Below are positions 46,273 through 57,648 of a stretch of DNA of 64,000 nucleotides, one piece after another. The stretch comes from Liopterus haemorrhoidalis (lineage: Eukaryota; Arthropoda; Insecta; Coleoptera; Dytiscidae), in the NCBI GenBank assembly GCA_963971575.1, contig OZ020624.1:31384356-31448355 (forward strand). The letters run 5' to 3'. Made by a program: the position numbers and the translations under genes. The notes under the pieces were generated by a model, which saw only the letters and a list, made by a program, of their open reading frames with translations, did not search any database and had not been told where the DNA came from. Every line of letters begins with the position of its first letter. Positions within the stretch are counted from its first letter, which is position 1.

Positions 46273-46802
46273 ATATAAAATATTGGAGCTGTAGTTCCAA
46301 ATGCCACAGGTAGAGTTTGTGGGAGCGGTAATTTCATAAATAAAATTTTATTATTATTTAAAATAAAATTATTCAATTAGTTAAAAATATTCAAAATATT
46401 TAAATATAAAAACTAATCTATTTTAAGAAAAACATCCTCAAAGATTAGTTGAGCTATCATATATTTTTCTAGTTAAGTGTTGAAAGACAAGGGTAAAAAA
46501 TTACGGTATGATTTGTTTAAAAGATTGTTATTGTTTATCTCAAATAACATGGGCAAATGTTTACGCAGATGTGGATATGCGACCATATATTTTCAGTGAT
46601 ATGGACTTCGTAGGTAATTATAGTCAAAATTATTTATTTAGGGTTATGAATTATTGGGTTGAAATATGAGTCTTCAAGATAAGTTAAAAGGTTTTTGTTG
46701 TTACTTGGAGAGCTGATTATTTTTACGACAAAAAAAATGGGGTCAGAGATCAAATTATTATTTTAAGAAAAGGGTTGGGGAAATCTTGTGAGACAGGAGA
46801 GT

Positions 46803-46945
46803 CGTGAGTTAACCATCACCGGAGTCGGATGAAAAACATTGATGCTGTTCGCAAAATTATTGAAAAAGATCGGCATGTGACTTACCGTGATATTGGCAAA
46901 TCACAGACTGCAATACATTCGATTTTGTACGAAAATGCAGGTCAC
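46803..46945 (+). pseudogene. mariner transposase N-terminal fragment
   Basis: The frame gives SRMKNIDAVRKIIEKDRHVT, then YRDIGKSQTAIHSILYENAG, the second helix-turn-helix region of mariner transposases (NIDAVRxxIExDRHVTYREIE). It ends abruptly after ILYENAG. Confidence 0.75.
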
Positions 46946-47759
46946 TTTTCAACTTGCCTCTATATCTGTATTATCGAACCATTTTTTCAATGTTGTATTG
47001 AATAAACCAAATACATTTTGTACTGTTTGTATTTCCATTACATTATTAAACGCTTTAAACGTAGATAACCAGATACAAATGGTTCAGAGTTTTTTGTAGA
47101 TTTTTTTTTTGTTCCCTAAATGCGAATTTGTGTTACTTTCGCTATTAAACTTCGATTTTTAGCTTTTAAAATTAAATACACACCATTATAATGGAACTAT
47201 AAAATTTTAGTGCGATTATTAGATAACAATGTTTTTTAAAAAATTATTTTGAACTAGGAAAAATGGATTTATATTTGTTTCTGTTTATTAACCACTGTTT
47301 ACACATAATTCTATGTATTTTCTGGGAGAAATAATGAATATAGATGAATAATTAGATTAATAAAGAGGAAGGGACAGCAAATGGTACTTTAATTTGACGA
47401 ATTTTGATATCGAAACGCATGGTCCCCGCATCTCTGGGCGGGCCCCCATGCCAGAAATTTTGCTGGACCCTTATACACTCCCTTTACTGTTAAAATAGAA
47501 ATTGTATAGATCATACTTAATTTTGACTAAAAGTAAATTAATTTTAAAAAAGGTTTGAAACAAATTTGTCTCGTCTACTTACTATGCAAAATTAAATTTA
47601 CAAGGTGTCATTTGAAATTTTGTTTATTTATTCATTTTATAATGTTTTACTTACCTTATACTATTATATTAAAATACAAAAAACACATTATCATAAAAAA
47701 TTACAAGTTTACTTCGGGCCCCCAAGCTCGACCCCCCCCCCAGGCTAGGGCCCTGCCAG

Positions 47760-48010
47760 TCCCCCTTTGTGGGGGCCATGTCGAAACGACACGTATGAGG
47801 ACGTGCATTATCGTGAGGGCGAATGATTTTTTTCTTTGATGAACCCAGTAATAATTTCTCAAGAATTTTTTGGTTTAGTTGAATCAAAAGATTAACATAG
47901 GTTCATTTTCTTTTGGTCCTTTGGAAGGTAATGAACAATGTCCCTTTCGCATCCCAGTAAATAGAAACTATAAACTTTCCTGCAGATAAAATTAACTTGG
48001 TTTTCTTTGA
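47760..48010 (-). pseudogene. mariner transposase catalytic-core fragment, minus strand
   Basis: The minus strand reads KFIVSIYWDAKGTLFI, LLIQLNQKILEK, then KKKIIRPHDNARPHTC, which includes the second catalytic Asp in HDNARPHT. Frameshifts lie between the pieces. About 0.8 kb separates it from the plus-strand N-terminal fragment at 46803. The two are in opposite orientation, so they come from an inversion or from different copies. Confidence 0.7.
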
Positions 48011-48169
48011 TAATGGATTAGCTCACGTAGTTAAGGCCCCGCAGTGAGACGAGAGACAGGGAATAAGAAATTTTTTTGCCCAAGTTATACAAATTTATGC
48101 ATATTTATTGGATACATTTTAATCTACGCCCCTACAGTGGAGAATATTTTTTTAAAACGATTTTACTTA

Positions 48170-49400
48170 CGATTTCTTTTTTTTTTTTATTCTGGCCTCT
48201 ATCGAGGTTTTGGTTGAGATTTTTAAAAGTTACAATTCGCTGATTAAAGCCTCAATTTTGTTAAGACTAATTTAGATATGTGCATTCCAAAAATTCCAAT
48301 CAAGAGTCCCTATTTTTAATCGATTTTTAGTTACAATTTTAGAAAACATTGAAAAAATTATCAAAAATATCATTATTTTACCATTTTTTTGTTCGGGATT
48401 TACTTAAAAATGTTTATAGGAGTTCAAAAATTCCAGCCACAGGTCATTATCCTTCTTAGTTTTTTAGTTAGAACCATTCAAATTAATTTTTTTCTTGCTC
48501 CAAACAAAGCAAATTTAATTAAAAACCAAAAGCTCATTTAATGCCCAAATAATGTCCTAAGCTAAATAAACCTTGTTAATTCCAAAAATTTAAACCGCAC
48601 ATTTCTACCTTTTACGGTTTTTGAGATATGGTTCTTTTTTTCAAAGTACAAAAGTCCAGCAAAGCAGAAATTTACAATTTTTTTGTTCCAAACAAAACGA
48701 ATTTAATCAAAAACCAGAAGTCCACTTAAAGCTTTACTACAGTCCTAAACTAAATGAACCCTAATAAATCCAAAAATTCAAACCGCAAGTCTCTATCTTT
48801 AACCATTTTTGAGATATGATTTTTTTTTCAAAGTACGACAATGGTACAGCAAAGCAGAATTTTACAATTTTTTTGCTCCAAACAAAACAAACTTAATCAA
48901 AAACTAAAGGTCCAATTAAAGTTCCAATATTGTCCTAAACTAAACAAAGCCTGATGAATCCAAAACTTCAAACCGAAAGTCCCCATCTTTTTCCGTTTTT
49001 GAGATATGATTTTTTTTTCAAAGTACGACTATGGTACAGCAAAGCAGAATTTTACAATTTTTTTGCTCCAAACAAAACAAACTTAATCAAAAACTAAAGG
49101 TCTAATTAAAGTTCCAATATTGTCCTAAACTAAACAAACCCTGATGAATCCAAAACTTCAAATCGCAAGTCCCCATTTTTTACCGTTTTTGAGTTAAGAT
49201 TTTTTTTTTCAAATTACAACTACGATCCTGCAAAGCAGAATTTTACAAATTTTTTGCTCCAAACAAAACGAATTTTATCAAAAACCAGAAGTCCATTTAA
49301 GGCCCCAATATTGTCCTAAGCTAAATAAACTATGAAAAATCCAAAAATTTAACTCCCAGATCTGTGTCTTGAACCGTATGAGAAATATCATCAAAACAAA
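48170..49400. repeat. Satellite-like tandem block B, about 190-bp monomers
   Basis: GAGATATG-type cores lie near 48623, 48811, 49001 and 49191, spaced 188-190 bp, with older, more diverged units before (about 48328 and 48464) and one after (49380). Each unit holds CAAAGCAGAATTTTACAA, TTTTTTTGCTCCAAACAAAA and TCCTAAACTAAACAAA. The two central units are over 90% identical. It is non-coding and ends about 150 bp before the MITE at 49555. Confidence 0.85.
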
Positions 49401-49554
49401 TTTCAATAATACTGGTGATGTCATTTTGATTTTATACCATAAATAATAATTTCAATAATATTTAATCATCAAATCTATTATTTTTAAGTAAATAATTATT
49501 GAAATAATAAATACTGGATGTCAAATATGTAAATTAAAGTAAAATTATTAAATA

Positions 49555-49961
49555 CAGTCTGTTTCAAACGCTTAGGCGGAACTAAATGGGAATTTCGTTC
49601 TTTTAGGTTGTCACGACAAGGGACCTTTCTTGGGATATTTAATTTTTCATGTTGGAATGTCAAAATTTAAAATTACAACAATGAAACCATGGAAACAGAT
49701 GACCTATGTCAAAATTAAATAATTTTTTTATATATTTTAATGACAAAAAAATAAATAAATGGAAAAATTGTATTAAGAATTACACAAAAAATAAAAATAT
49801 AAAGAAAATGACATTTTAAAATGATATTAACCTTAACCAATAAGTGTTTATTGTAAGTATGATTTACAAAGCTTAAACAAAACTGCCGAAAAGCACGATT
49901 TAAGCGATGAAAGTAACTAAATTGCAAAATCTAGTTCCGCCTAAGCGTTTGAAACAGACTG
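49555..49961. mobile_element. MITE with 30-bp perfect TIRs, TA-flanked, upstream of FCF1
   Basis: CAGTCTGTTTCAAACGCTTA with GGCGGAACTA (49555-49584) is mirrored exactly at 49932-49961, and TA lies on both sides (49553-49554 and 49962-49963). The length is 407 bp and there is no transposase frame. Its right end is only 116 bp upstream of the FCF1 start codon, so it may lie in or next to that promoter. Confidence 0.92.
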
Positions 49962-50076
49962 TAAATTATAAAGCAAAATCAATTTCAATCTTAGTGGTTC
50001 CATCTTCTAGAAGTTTGTCAAACTTTGCAGTTCAAACACGTGTTAATATCAGTGAGAATCAAAATATAACCTAAAC

Positions 50077-50744
50077 ATGGTAAGTTTTACATAAACTATT
50101 TGTTTTAAACTAAACTAAATTATATTTATTTATAGGGGAAAACTAAAAAGACACGCAAAATCGTTGAGAAACGATTTGCTCGGATGAAGAAAATGATATC
50201 TCCCAGTGACCCACGAATAAAAGAAGCACTTCGAGCTGCCCCTAAGAAGAAAAAAAAAGAAGATCCCCATGAATTAAAAATCAAAGAAGCTCCACAAACA
50301 AGTTCAGCTTTGTTCTTCCAATATAACACACAACTTGGACCTCCGTATCATATTATTGTCGACACAAATTTTATAAATTTTTCGATTAAGAACAAATTAG
50401 ATATTATTCAAAATATGATGGATTGTCTTTACGCTAAGTGTATTCCGTATATTACTGATTGTGTTTTAGGTGAATTAGAAAAATTAGGACAGAAGTATAG
50501 AGTTGCGTTAAGAATTATTAAAGATGAACGGTTTGAAAGAATTCCATGTATGCATAAAGGGACTTATGCTGATGATTGTATTGTACAGAGAGTGACACAA
50601 CATAAATGTTATATCGTAGCAACTAACGATAAAGATTTGAAGAGAAGAATTAGAAAAATACCAGGCGTTCCGATTATGTATGTCGCACAGCATCGGTACA
50701 CTATTGAAAGAATGCCAGATGCTTACGGTGCACCCAAAAAATAA
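50077..50744 (+). CDS. FCF1: rRNA-processing protein FCF1 (UTP24), PIN-domain endonuclease
   Basis: There are two exons, 50077-50079 (only the ATG) and 50136-50744, joined across a 56-bp intron with GTAAGT and TATAG ends. The product is 203 aa; human FCF1 has 198. The N-terminus is basic ([19 protein letters not shown]) and a poly-Lys patch lies near residues 38-42. The PIN domain starts at HIIVDTNF (Asp 77) with further acidic residues in GELEK (Glu 114), YADD (147-148) and TNDKD (Asp 166 and 168), the metal-binding set of the family. It is known in the family as a nucleolar SSU-processome component that cleaves pre-rRNA at sites A1 and A2. The start is chosen because the second exon alone lacks the conserved N-terminus. 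An intact gene is likely. Confidence 0.96.
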
Positions 50745-50764
50745 TATTTAATTTATATTTTATA

Positions 50765-50770
50765 AATAAA
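50765..50770 (+). terminator. FCF1 polyadenylation signal
   Basis: AATAAA lies 21 bp downstream of the FCF1 stop codon, followed by AT-rich sequence. Confidence 0.6.
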
Positions 50771-50819
50771 ATTTCTATAATTATATTTTTGTACTTATTT
50801 CATAATTTTTTTCTTGTTT

Positions 50820-52230
50820 AAAAAAAAATTTCAGGTTTTCTCAGAAACTTCTTTTTTTTTCTCAAAAAGTGCAAAATGGATCAGATTCCCGTAAACTACG
50901 GCCCAAAATACATATTTTGAGGCAAAAAATACTCAAAAATTGAGTTTTTGTTAAGATCTATAAGCTGTTCACTTTTGTAAGAACACACTAGATCTGGATA
51001 TTTTGGTTACTTTTATGGTGTGTTTTACTGACTTTAAATATCAATTAATAATATTCCTTACGCTGTTAAACCAAATTTAGGTTGAGAATGTTATGATCAT
51101 TATAATTAAGATATAATTTTTCATTATGTCAAATGGACCGACATTTTGAAAAAGTGAAATTTTTTAATACCAACATGACATACAGCTTCAAAGGTGCAAA
51201 CTATTGAAAACAAAATTCCCTCTTAGTTTGTTCTTACAAAAGTGAACATAACGGACTTGAAACTGAATTTATTTAGGTTCAGGTTCAATATATTAATTTT
51301 GGTTCGGGTTCAGGTTCAATAACAAAAATTTTTTTAATTTAAAGAACCTAATTTTTTGAGGTTCAGGTTTTGATTCACCGGCTTGTAGTTCAAAACGATT
51401 TTAATCAAAAACTAGCCATAGAAATATTGCCCCAGTTTTTTTCCTAGACTAAATAAACCATGAAAAATCCAAAAATTCAAACTGCAGGTCTCTATCGCTA
51501 ACCATTTTCGAGATATGAATATTTTTTTTTATCAAGCAAAGCAGAAATGATTTTTTTTTTTTACTGAAATGATTTTTTTTTTAACCAAAAACTAAGAGCT
51601 TGTTTCCTGTGTTAATTTTTTTATAAACTATATAAGCCACGAAAATCCCAAAAATTCAAACCACAGGTCTCTATCTCAAACCATTTTTGAGATATGATTT
51701 TTTTATTCAAAATCAAGCAAAGCAAAAATTTATTTTTTTTTTCTTTAATGAAAATTTGTTTAACCAAAAACAGAGTGCATGTTTATTGTCTTAATTTTAT
51801 TATAAACTATATAAACCACGAAAATCCTAAAAATTCAGACAGCTGGGTTCTGTCTCGAACCATTTTTGAGATATTTATTTTTTAATGGAAGCAAAGCAGA
51901 ATTTTTAAATCTACCGAAAAGATTTTTTTTTAACTAAAACTAAATGCATAATTAATGTCTTAATTTTATTCTTAACCATATGAACCACGAAAACCCTTAA
52001 ATTAAAACCGCAGATCTCTATCTCAAACCATTTTCGAGTTATGGTTTTTTCAAAATCAACCAAAGAAATTAAAATTTTTGCCGCAAACAAAACGTTTTTA
52101 ACTTAAAACTAGGGGCATTTATAATGCCCTAATGATGTTGTAAACTATTTGAACCATAAAAAATTAATCTGCAAGCCTCCATATTTTACATATTTCGAGA
52201 TATTTTCAAAAAACTAAATTTAGCAAAAAT
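50820..52230. repeat. Satellite-like block C, diverged 160-180-bp units
   Basis: From about 51380 the same motifs as block B recur: CCAAAAATTCAAACTGCAGG, TCTCTATCGCTAACCA, TTTTCGAGATATG and AAGCAAAGCAGAA. Cores near 51511, 51690, 51868, 52037 and 52196 are spaced 179, 178, 169 and 159 bp. The first 550 bp (50820-51380) contains only loose similarity. Units are more diverged than in block B. With block B, this flanks FCF1 on both sides. Confidence 0.75.
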
Positions 52231-52515
52231 GAGGTTATGTATTGATTTTATATCTATTAGTTCCAATAAATGTTAAATCTATTATATTCCAATCCATAAT
52301 TACAGAAATAATTAATATGAATTATCAAATATATAAATTAAATTAAAATTAATAAATAAATAATACAGTTGAATTTGTATTCCCTATTACGTCATCGAAC
52401 GTCACGCATCTAGCTGTCATTTGTATTCTGGGTGGTTAAAAACATCTAGAAGAAATCCGCAATCATCCACAGTTTTACAATATTTTAATAAGTGAAAAGT
52501 GTTTAAAAGAACAAA

Positions 52516-55500
52516 ATGACAATGAAGGCTGCATCTGGTGATAATAGAAATTCGCATAGCATTGCTTATAAAGATAAAAGCAAACCGTCAGATATTAGAA
52601 ATAGCAACATAAATGCCGCAAAAGGTAATTTGTTAATTTATATTGTATTTCTTCATTGTCAACCACTGAAACCAATAAAAAACGATTAATTTTCATCTAT
52701 TATCTTTGTACAATGTATTTAAAATTATCTTTAATTAGTTTTTGTGGACATAACCTAAAATTATGCTCATCTGTAATTTTATTGTCTTTTTCTAGCCGTT
52801 AGCGATGCTATTCGAACTAGTTTGGGCCCCAGGGGAATGGATAAAATGGTAAATACACTGTCTAAATAATTTAAAACATATCTAGTTATTTTATAAATGT
52901 GTTTTATGATACAACATAATTTCCTCCCACATAAAAGGGTGTTCCTTAATATCTTTTTGTATAGATCCAAGCTGCAAATGGCGAAGTAACTATTACAAAT
53001 GATGGGGCTACTATTTTGAAGCAAATGAATGTCTTGCATCCAGCAGCAAAAATGGTAAGTTTTCATAAAATCATAGCAAAACTGTTTAAATGAGTTTAAG
53101 ACTGAACACACAATGAATGTAAAAACTCTTGTTCAATAAGACTGAAGAGTATTTTTATGCGTACATTAAGAGTGAAAAGGTTTATTTTTTATTTTACTGA
53201 GCATTGAAATATGAAAACAAAAAAGAACATATTCAATTAAGAGTAAATACTGAATTAATGAATGTTAGAAAACTTGTTCAGTTAAACTGAATAGTAGTTT
53301 CCTGTGTTCATTAAAATTGAAAAGGTCTACTTTTATTTATTTTTTTTTCTGTAATATATACATACATTTTTTTTTTGTAATAGCAATGATTTAACTAAAA
53401 ACATTTATATATTGTACTTTCGTCAATAAAATATATTGTTAATATTATAAATTTTATTATTCATTATTGTAAAATAATATAAAGTGTAAATATTCATATT
53501 TTAGGATTTTGTAGGTATTTAGAAAGTAACAACAAACTGTGGGTATATTAAATGTAATAAAATTCGATAAAAATAATCCACATGCTTTCATCTGGAGATT
53601 TACAAGCGTACTTAAAAACGAGATACGCGCGCTTATAGACTCGGCTATAACTATCCAGTACTCCATTTAGTCAGATAAATGTTGTTAACTTTTTCAGAAA
53701 GTTTCGATGCACATGTAAAAATTCTGGTTTGCATGTGCATTGATCAGAATTTTTGGCTACTTGTGCTGTGAATTGAGCACTGTGATCCAGTTAGTCAGAT
53801 AAATATTGTTAACTGAGAATCTCATAAAAAAATCATCTCATAAACTATTCTGGTTTACATTGGTCAAAATTTTTCAGGTTTTTAAATTAACCCCGCTCGT
53901 TGATAGCAAAGAATATAACAGTTGACAGCAAAACAACTGTTGTGTTTTGTACCAGAGGCCTACGTACATGAATTCATTTCCAGACGACTTCGTTTTAAAA
54001 TATTTGTCTTAATATATATATTCTAAATTAATTTCAAATATATTTATTCACTGGCTTTTATATTCCAACATTATTTAAACATATACCTCCGTTTTACTTA
54101 TTAGAAATAATAGGTAGTAATATATACACTGTAAACTTAGTTTGTACGCCTATGTTTACAAATTTGGGTTAAAATAACAGAGACAAATAGAATTGATACA
54201 GAAATCTATTTTTCTACAGTGTAAACTTTTCCACGTTCTTACCCAGTTAAAAACAAGATCGAAATATATTTTGTGTCTCTTTCTATCCCATAGAAATTGA
54301 AGTGAGCTCGAAACAATAATGGGTGTGGCCTTAACAACGATTGAACAATCCAATTTCAAACTGGCAACATTGAAAAAATGTATCAACTTTAAATAAATAA
54401 ATGTACTGAGTTATGGATTGATGTTGATTAAAACATATAACGTTGGTACTAGTGTTTCTTCTCGAGAAAAAGTTTTAATTCTCATTTTTCATTTCTCGAG
54501 AAATGTAAAATTTACTCGACGCCTTTACTTTAGTACTTTAAAGGTGATTATAATTTTAACATGTTTTAATCCGCAACAATATTTTCAACATTAAAAAAAG
54601 ATGTATATTCTAATAATTATATAATTATTTTTCTCGAGATTCCTCGAGAATTCTCGAGAAAATAAGTCTAATGTCGAGAAATCAGAAACACTAGTTGGTA
54701 CTTAAATTAACCAAGTGTGACGCCATCTCATAGTTATCGTAAATCGACTTTAACATTTTCTTAACACTTTACTGCTTTTTAAAATGTCGATTGACATGGC
54801 ATTTTTTTCTTTCTTTTTTAGCTGGTAGAACTTTCCAGGGCTCAAGATATTGAGGCAGGAGATGGAACAACATCAGTCGTCATTGTAGCTGGAGCATTAT
54901 TGGATGCTGCTCAAAAGTTACTTAATCGTGGTCTACATCCTACAGCTATTTCAGATGCCTTCCAAAGAGCAGCAACCAAAGCTGTAGAGATTTTGACCAA
55001 TATGTCCAAACCAATTGATTTGGCAGATCATGATACATTGGTCAAAATTGCATCAACATCTTTAAATTCAAAGGTATGTGTGAAAATTCACACTACACAT
55101 CAATTTTTCATTGCCCCTTTCTGAAACAATCTTAGTCAGATAAAGTTGTTTTTTAGGGATTACTATCTATTAACTTATCGGGCTAAAACTATTCTTCTTT
55201 TTAGGTGGTGTCCCAACAGTCTTCATTACTAGGACCGATCGCTGTTAATGCTGTTCTTAAAGTAACAGAACCCGGACGTGAAGCTGCTGTTGATCTTAAA
55301 GATATCAAGGTCATCAGAAAATTAGGAGGAACAGTAGAAGATACGGAACTAATCGATGGTTTGGTTTTCACTCAGAAAAGTTGTAATATAAATGGACCAA
55401 AGAGGATTGAAAAAGCGAAGATTGGACTTATCCAATTTTGTATTTCTCCACCAAAAACAGATGTAAGTCCATTTTAATATAGACTTAAGTGGGTTTTACA

Positions 55501-56652
55501 CAGTTCAATTAAGTTTTTTGGCAATTGAAAAATGTATTGGTAACCATGGAAACAAAATCATCACTTTACACACATCAATAGACCATATTAGTGTTTCTAT
55601 ATTAGTCCACCAAACAGTCCATTTCAATGTCGACTTAAGGAAGCAGACTTTTTCCAATAGAAAACATGACAGTATAGTCTTGGATTTAATGTTGGCTGTT
55701 AAAATTTACTCCATAATTCTTTTAAAAAATCAAGCTCAAGGAACCTCCCCCCACTTCCCCAAGGTGTGTGTCTGGTCCACTATAATTTTAATTTGTTATT
55801 TTTTTTTAGATGGACCACAACGTTATCGTTTCCGACTATACAGCAATGGATCGTATTTTAAAAGAAGAACGCGCTTACATCTTAAACATTGTTAAACAGA
55901 TTAAAAAGTCCGGTTGCAACATCCTTTTAGTCCAAAAGTCCATCCTCCGTGATGCTATAAGTGACCTAGCAATTCATTTCTTGGATAAAATCAAAGTTAT
56001 GGTCGTCAAAGACATTGAAAGAGAAGATATCGAATTTGTTTGTAAGACATTGGGATGCAGACCAATTGCTTCATTGGATCATTTCTTACCGGAGAATCTC
56101 TGCCAAGCTGATATGGTTGAAGAAGTCCAAACTGGGAATAGTAAATTTGTTAAAATTACCGGTATTCAAAATCCGGGGAGAACGGTAACAGTTTTAGTTC
56201 GTGGATCGAATAAATTGGTTTTAGAAGAAGCCGATCGAAGTCTACATGATGCTTTATGTGTTATACGTTGTTTGGTCAAACAAAAAGCTCTTATTGCTGG
56301 GGGAGGAGCCCCAGAAATAGAGTTAGCACTTCAATTAGCTGCTCAGTCACAACTCACAGAAGGGATTGATTCCTATTGTCTTCGTGCTTATGCAAATGCT
56401 TTGGAAGTTATTCCATTCACTCTAGCAGAAAATGCTGGACTAAATCCAATCCAAACGGTAACAGAGTTGCGTAATAGACATGCGCAAGGAGAAACAATGG
56501 CTGGAATTAACGTTAGAAAAAGTTGTATTACGAATATTTTAGAAGAAAATGTTGTACAACCACTATTGGTTTCAACCAGTGCTATTACACTTTCAACTGA
56601 AACTGTGAGGAGTATTCTTAAAATTGATGATATTGTTAATACCATGAATTAA
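52516..56652 (+). CDS. CCT4: T-complex protein 1 subunit delta (CCT4)
   Basis: Six exons join in frame: 52516-52624, 52796-52848, 52965-53054, 54822-55073, 55205-55462 and 55810-56652. All introns have GT..AG ends. The product is 534 aa; human CCT4 has 539. It is a subunit of the cytosolic TRiC/CCT ring that folds actin, tubulin and WD40 proteins using ATP. Nucleotide-site motifs are [11 protein letters not shown] (44-54), NDGATIL (66-72), GDGTT (97-101) and GGGAPE (418-423). IEREDIEF and [14 protein letters not shown] mark the apical-to-intermediate region, and [11 protein letters not shown] closes the chain as in CCT4 orthologues, distinguishing delta from other subunits. Intron 3 (53055-54821) is much longer than the others and hosts a CTCGAGAA-ended repeat. 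No broken frame is seen. Confidence 0.97.
53055..54821 (+). other. CCT4 intron 3, repeat-bearing
   Basis: This is the largest CCT4 intron (1,767 bp), with donor GTAAGT and acceptor TTTTTTAG. Around 53130-53320 a degenerate pair of about 150 bp (AACTCTTGTTCAATAAGACT / AACTTGTTCAGTTAAACTGA with AAAAGGTTTATTTTT) is present. Around 53670-53830 GTCAGATAAATGTTGTTAAC and GTCAGATAAATATTGTTAAC form a second pair. Confidence 0.6.
54463..54680 (+). mobile_element. CTCGAGAA-ended short element in CCT4 intron 3
   Basis: CTCGAGAAAAAGTTTTAATT at one side and TTTCTCGAGATTCCTCGAG plus AATTCTCGAGAAAAT at the other bound about 215 bp. Its interior ATTTTCAACATTAAAAAAAG segment is shared, inverted, with 43765-43800. 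It is non-coding and probably non-autonomous. Confidence 0.65.
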
Positions 56653-56742
56653 TTTTTTTTTGTAATCTCTGCTTTATGAATACTTAAAATTTGCTACTCA
56701 CAATAAATTGTCATTAACTCATGTATTTATCACAAAGTCATT

Positions 56743-56748
56743 AATAAA
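56743..56748 (+). terminator. CCT4 polyadenylation signal (alternative at 56702)
   Basis: Two AATAAA hexamers follow the stop codon (56702-56707 and 56743-56748), 50 and 91 bp downstream. Either could be used. Confidence 0.55.
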
Positions 56749-56895
56749 AAAAAGAATTCACATGTCTAATATGTTGTTTTATTTTTAATTTTGTCATAAA
56801 TAAAATAGGTTCCCAATTCCTAAATGGGGCAGAGAAGGTAAGATCTCGATTTCTAGAATGGAAAATGGGTGTGTTTTGTTGGTGGCTGGTTAGAA

Positions 56896-57002
56896 GGGTT
56901 CCATGACAACTGGGGCCGTTCACAATTGGGGCTTTTCACAACTGGGGCGATGGACAATTCGGGCCGTTCACAATTGGAGCTTTTGACAACTGGGGCCATA
57001 AC
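56896..57002. repeat. ACAACTGGGGCC short-unit repeat, copy 1
   Basis: Variants of GACAACTGGGGCC, CACAATTGGGGC and GACAATTCGGGCCGTT follow one another for about 100 bp. The same series occurs at 60245-60350 inside the first Pcmt intron region. Confidence 0.75.
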
Positions 57003-57044
57003 TATAAGTAGGGTGACCATTTTCTTAAGAAGGCAATGCGGGAC

Positions 57045-57345
57045 GGAGCAAAAAAAAGGTCCTCATCTCCTAAATCCAAGTGAAGATCAAAAAAAAAGGT
57101 CTTCACCTCCCAAATCCAAGTGAAGAGCAAAAAAAGAGGTCATCATCTCCAAAAATCCAAGTGAAGAGCAAAAAAAAAGGTCTTCACCTCCCAAATCCAA
57201 GTGAAGAGCAAAAAAAAGGTCCTCATCTCCCAAAATCCAAGTGAAGAGCAAAAAAAAGGTCTTCACCTCCCAAATCCAAGTGAAGAGCAAAAAAAAGGTC
57301 CTCATCTCCCAAAATCCAAGTGAAGAGCAAAAAAAGGTCCTAGTC
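57045..57345 (+). repeat. 40-bp minisatellite between CCT4 and Pcmt
   Basis: Units of AAATCCAAGTGAAGAGCAAA plus AAAAGGTCCTCATCTCCC recur with TGAAG starts at 57081, 57121, 57162, 57202, 57242, 57281 and 57321. Units mostly alternate between CCTCATCTCC and CTTCACCTCCC, giving an 80-bp higher-order period. It is preceded by GGGTGACCATTTTCTTAAG and TGCGGGACGGAGC. The reverse complement of this unit is found in the nested element at 43899-44300. The frames at 56869-57123 (plus) and 57087-57305 (minus) are repeat translations. Confidence 0.9.
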
Positions 57346-57648
57346 TCCTGTTTGTCATATGAATAAATAAAACAAAAATTAGATATTTATATTATATATT
57401 TGTGTAATATTTACAGTATAATATACATAATTTATTTTGTAACGCACATAAAAATATACAATTTTTAGAGGAAAAAATAATAAAGCGTTTTTGACCGTCT
57501 GTTGAAAATAGAATTGTTTGAAAAAATATTTTTGATTACTATAAAGACGATCTTAGAGCGAAAATTAAAAATAAATATTAATAAATTTGATTAACACGCC
57601 AGTAGAAAGTAAAAAAAGCAATAAATAAACAATTAATTTTAATATTAG

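Noticed and set aside
48170..52230. CRISPR-like array because of regular spacing
   Set aside because: Units are contiguous diverged tandem repeats in a eukaryotic genome, not identical short repeats with unique spacers.
55518..55895. 125-codon frame overlapping CCT4 intron 5 and exon 6
   Set aside because: It is out of frame with CCT4, crosses a splice acceptor and has no recognisable domain.
57087..57305. 72-codon minus-strand frame with FFLLFTWI repeats
   Set aside because: It is again a translation of the 40-bp minisatellite.
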